Positions 5,849 through 8,155 of a stretch of 8,155 nt of DNA are shown here, in pieces; position 1 is the first letter of the stretch; each line of letters opens with the position of its first letter. The stretch is from Rubrobacter sp. (lineage in GTDB: Bacteria > Actinomycetota > Rubrobacteria > Rubrobacterales > Rubrobacteraceae), in the NCBI GenBank assembly GCA_020253895.1, contig JADDKG010000411.1, positions 1-8,155 on the forward strand. Reading direction: 5' to 3'. Both the position numbers and the translations under genes were made by a program. The notes below the pieces were generated by a model. It made no database searches, was not told where the DNA came from, and was given only the letters and a program-made list of their open reading frames with translations.

Positions 5849-5853
5849 AGGCG

Positions 5854-6711
5854 GTGATCATAGGCAACCCGGCCTCCGGGCGGGTGAGCATGCGGAAGCT
5901 GAAGCAGTGCGCGGAGATGCTGGACCGGAGCGGCATCAGGGCGGAGATCTGGCCGACCGAGCGTCCGGAGCACGCCACGGAGCTCGCCACGTTGGCTGGC
6001 GCCCGGCTGGTGGTGGCCGCGGGCGGCGACGGCACGATCAACGAGGTGATCAACGGCCTGCACCGGGATGCGCGCCTGGGGATCCTGCCGCTGGGGACGG
6101 CGAACGTGCTGGCCCGGGAGCTGGGCATCCCGCTGAACCTGGAGCGTGCCTGCCGCCGGATCCTGGCGGGGGAGGCGGTCCGGATAGACCTCGGGATAGC
6201 CCGCAACGCATCGGGTGTCGAGCGCCGGTTCGCGTGTATGGCGGGCATCGGCTTTGACGCGAGCGTGGTGCTTGCGGTAACACCGGGCATCAAGCGGCGC
6301 CTGCGCCGCACGGCGTTCGCGCTCATGGCCTTCAAGGTCTTCCTGACCTCGGAGATACCCCCCTTTGAGGTCTTCTGCGGCGGCGAGCGGCGCAGGGCCC
6401 GCTTCGCCATCGTGGCCAACGGCCGCAACTACGGCGGGGACTTCTGGTCCGCCGAGCACGCCTCGCTGACGAACGGCCGGCTGGAGGTGGTGCTGGTGGA
6501 GCGGGTGAGGAGCCTGCTGCGTCCGGACATCCTGGCCCATATCCTGGCCAAACGCCCTCTGAGCCGCCGGATGCCCTCCGTCTCCGTCCCCCGGGTGGAG
6601 GCCTCGCCCCTGGGGAACGCGGTGGTGCCGGTGCAGCTCGACGGGGAGGCCTGGGGCCAGCTGCCGATGTCCTTCCGGGTAGAGCCCTCGGCCCTGACCG
6701 TCCTGCGGTAG
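5854..6711 (+). CDS. diacylglycerol kinase family lipid kinase (YegS/BmrU/DgkB type)
   Basis: A 285-residue lipid kinase from the GTG at 5854; ATGs at 5830 and 5839 would add eight or five residues. The N-terminal DAGK catalytic domain shows IIGNPASGR (2-10), the nucleotide-binding and catalytic AAGGDGTINEVINGL (55-69) and LGILPLGTANVLARELGIP (75-93). The C-terminal beta-sandwich shows MAGIGFDASVV, ANGRNYGGDFW and the late VQLDGE motif typical of the family. It phosphorylates diacylglycerol or a related lipid alcohol (undecaprenol, sphingoid or other) with ATP at the cytoplasmic face of the membrane; the exact substrate cannot be read from sequence. It is the only plus-strand gene here, diverging from acpS and converging on glmS, whose stop codon it abuts. 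I chose the GTG start because of the AAGGAG 5 nt upstream and the -10 candidate that would exclude the ATG at 5830. Recycling of membrane lipid into phosphatidate would fit its place beside acpS. Confidence 0.9.
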   Translation: MIIGNPASGRVSMRKLKQCAEMLDRSGIRAEIWPTERPEHATELATLAGARLVVAAGGDGTINEVINGLHRDARLGILPLGTANVLARELGIPLNLERACRRILAGEAVRIDLGIARNASGVERRFACMAGIGFDASVVLAVTPGIKRRLRRTAFALMAFKVFLTSEIPPFEVFCGGERRRARFAIVANGRNYGGDFWSAEHASLTNGRLEVVLVERVRSLLRPDILAHILAKRPLSRRMPSVSVPRVEASPLGNAVVPVQLDGEAWGQLPMSFRVEPSALTVLR

Positions 6712-8155
6712 CTACTCCACGGTGACGCTCTTGGCCAGGTTGCGCGGCTTGTCCACGTCGAGCCCGCGGCCGCGGGCCACGTGGTAGGCGAGCAGCTGCA
6801 GCGGCACCGTCCAGAGGTAGGGACCGAGCAGGCCGTTCTCGCCGGGCGTGGGCAGCAGCAGGCGCGAGAGGCGCCGGGCGTCCCGGTCTGCGGGGTCGGC
6901 GACGGCCAACACGGGCGCGCCGCGGGCAACGGTCTCCTCGACGTTGGAGAGGGTCTTCTCGCGCAGCAGCCCCTCCCCGATCACGGCGACCACCGGACAC
7001 CGCCCGTCCACGAGCGCGATGGGCCCGTGCTTCATCTCCCCCGCCGGGTACCCCTCCGCGGGGATGTAGGAGATCTCCTTGAGCTTCAGCGCACCCTCGA
7101 GCGCCACCGGGTAGGCCGGGCCGCGCCCGAGGAAGAGCGAGCAGCGGGCATCTCCGAAGAGCCCGGCCGCCTCCCGGGCGGCCGGGGCGGCGAGCCCGAG
7201 CGCCTCCTCCACCCGCTCCGGCAGCCGCCGCAGGCTGCGCCCCAGCCGGAGCAGCCTGTCCTCCGGGAGGGTCTTCCGCGCCGCGGCCAGGGCGAGCGCA
7301 AGAACCTGCAGGGCGGCTATCTGGGTCAGGAAGGTCTTTGTGGCGGCCACCCCGATCTCCGGCCCCGCTTCGGTGAGGAGCACCGCGTCGGCCTCGCGGG
7401 TGATCAGGGAGCCCCGGGTGTTGGTCACCGCCAGCACCCTCCCCCCGAACCGCCGGGCGGCCTCGATGGCGGCGAGGGTGTCGATGGTCTCGCCGCTCTG
7501 GGAGATGGCCACCACCAGCGTGCCCGGATCCCCGACCGGGTCGGAGTAGCGGTACTCGCTGGCCACCGAGACCTCCACCGGCAGCCCGGCGAGCCGCTCG
7601 ATGTACGCCTTGCCGAGGAGCCCGGCGTGGTAGGCGGTCCCGCAGGCCACCACCGCAACCCGCCGGACGCCGGCGAGGGAGAGGTCCTCCAGCGCGAGGT
7701 TCGCCTCCCCCCCGGGCCCCAGATAACCGGCGAGGGTCGCCCGCAGGGCCGCCGGCTGCTCGTGGATCTCCTTGAGCATGTAGCTCTCGAAGCCGCCGAG
7801 CTCGACGGCCTCGGCGTCCCAGTCAACCTCGAAGACCTCGCGCTTGACCGGAGCCCCGTCGGTCCCGAAGATGCGCACCGAGCCGGCGGTGAGCTCCGCC
7901 ACCTCCCCGTTCTCCACGAGGAGGAACCTCCGCGTCTGGCCGAGCAGCGCGGGGATACCGCTGGCCAGAAAGCTCTCACCCTCGCCCAGGCCGACCACCA
8001 GCGGGCTCTGGTGCCGGGAGGCCACTATCCGGCCGGGTTCCTTCCGGCTTATGGCGGCGATGGCGAAGGTGCCCTCCAGACGGGGCAGAACCTCCGCGAA
8101 CGCCTCCCGCAGGCTGGCCCCGGCGAGCACCCGCTCCTCAAGCAGGTGCGCAACG
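6712..8155 (-). CDS. glmS: glutamine--fructose-6-phosphate aminotransferase (isomerizing), N-terminus missing (cut by window edge)
   Basis: Makes glucosamine-6-phosphate from fructose-6-phosphate and glutamine, the first committed step to UDP-GlcNAc and peptidoglycan. The visible 480 residues begin inside the glutaminase domain (VAHLLEE, then RLEGTFAIAAIS and SPLVVGLGEGESFLAS). The catalytic Cys1 and roughly the first fifth of the protein lie beyond the right edge. Next comes the linker ESYMLKEIHEQP, diagnostic of GlmS, then two SIS isomerase domains. SIS1 has VACGTAYHAG, AISQSGETIDT and the segment GVAATKTFLTQ; SIS2 has FLGRGPAYPVALEGALKLKE and AEGYPAGEMKHGPIALV. The C-terminal sugar-binding tail ends DKPRNLAKSVTVE, as in the family. 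The frame is open across the edge, so a GTG at 8130 is internal and not the start. It ends in TAG directly against the lipid kinase TAG, with no space for a dedicated terminator. Confidence 0.97.
   Translation of the reverse strand, partial: VAHLLEERVLAGASLREAFAEVLPRLEGTFAIAAISRKEPGRIVASRHQSPLVVGLGEGESFLASGIPALLGQTRRFLLVENGEVAELTAGSVRIFGTDGAPVKREVFEVDWDAEAVELGGFESYMLKEIHEQPAALRATLAGYLGPGGEANLALEDLSLAGVRRVAVVACGTAYHAGLLGKAYIERLAGLPVEVSVASEYRYSDPVGDPGTLVVAISQSGETIDTLAAIEAARRFGGRVLAVTNTRGSLITREADAVLLTEAGPEIGVAATKTFLTQIAALQVLALALAAARKTLPEDRLLRLGRSLRRLPERVEEALGLAAPAAREAAGLFGDARCSLFLGRGPAYPVALEGALKLKEISYIPAEGYPAGEMKHGPIALVDGRCPVVAVIGEGLLREKTLSNVEETVARGAPVLAVADPADRDARRLSRLLLPTPGENGLLGPYLWTVPLQLLAYHVARGRGLDVDKPRNLAKSVTVE

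Larger units (their letters stand above)
5783..5853. promoter_or_regulatory. divergent promoter region between acpS and the lipid kinase gene
   Basis: This is the only sizeable intergenic stretch in the window, and about 52% A+T in an otherwise very GC-rich sequence. It separates two divergently transcribed genes, so both promoters should lie here. For the plus strand, TATGAT at 5824-5829 matches the -10 consensus in five of six positions. For the minus strand, TAACAT (plus-strand 5790-5795) fits TANNNT. Neither has a convincing -35. The two predicted start sites lie about 55 bp apart, so a regulator bound between them could affect both. Confidence 0.5.

Noticed and set aside
6690..6740. Intrinsic terminator between the lipid kinase and glmS
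   Set aside because: There is no intergenic base at all, and no GC stem followed by a T run was found on either strand.
6712..8130. glmS starting at the GTG at 8130
   Set aside because: The frame continues to the right edge with GlmS-like residues (VAHLLEE), and the whole N-terminal glutaminase active site would be missing. The gene is simply cut by the window.
8131..8155. glmS ribozyme or leader element
   Set aside because: The visible bases are coding; any 5' leader lies outside the window and cannot be judged.

Overview
The window looks like chromosomal DNA from a high-GC actinobacterium. Base composition is strongly GC-rich, with G/C-biased third codon positions and frequent GTG/TTG starts. 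The acpS / nnr / alr / tsaE gene order, with glmS nearby, is the familiar actinobacterial neighbourhood. Details such as the inserted CBS, PspC and family-4-like UDG genes suggest a deep-branching lineage (Rubrobacter-like); that assignment is inference only. No mobile element, CRISPR array, rRNA or tRNA gene was seen. Coding density is close to total.

Layout, right to left. The 3' part of glmS (6712-8155, minus, 5' end outside the window) converges on a lipid kinase gene of the DAGK family (5854-6711, plus), with the two stop codons directly abutting. The lipid kinase diverges from acpS across a short region (5783-5853) that is about half A+T, in contrast to its surroundings, and should carry back-to-back promoters. 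From acpS leftward, nine genes follow on the minus strand: acpS, nnr, a CBS-pair protein, alr, a small two-helix membrane protein, a stand-alone HD phosphohydrolase, a small PspC protein, a UDG-superfamily Fe-S protein and tsaE (cut by the left edge). Gaps are 23 nt or less and three junctions overlap (17, 1 and 4 nt), so this is very probably one transcription unit.

The genes are mostly housekeeping. GlmS makes glucosamine-6-P and Alr makes D-alanine for peptidoglycan. AcpS activates acyl carrier protein for fatty acid synthesis, and the DAGK-type kinase acts on lipids. Nnr repairs damaged NAD(P)H, and TsaE takes part in the t6A tRNA modification. The CBS, HD, PspC and two-helix membrane genes are of unknown specific role.

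No clearly new multi-gene system is visible. The best second-look items are: (1) the UDG-family protein, which keeps its four Fe-S cysteines and motif 1 but has lost the Asn and the His-Pro motif expected in the uracil pocket; (2) the acpS/lipid kinase divergent promoter region, with a 12-bp palindrome and a probable leaderless acpS mRNA; (3) an HD domain resembling the tail of CCA-adding enzymes but with no nucleotidyltransferase part.
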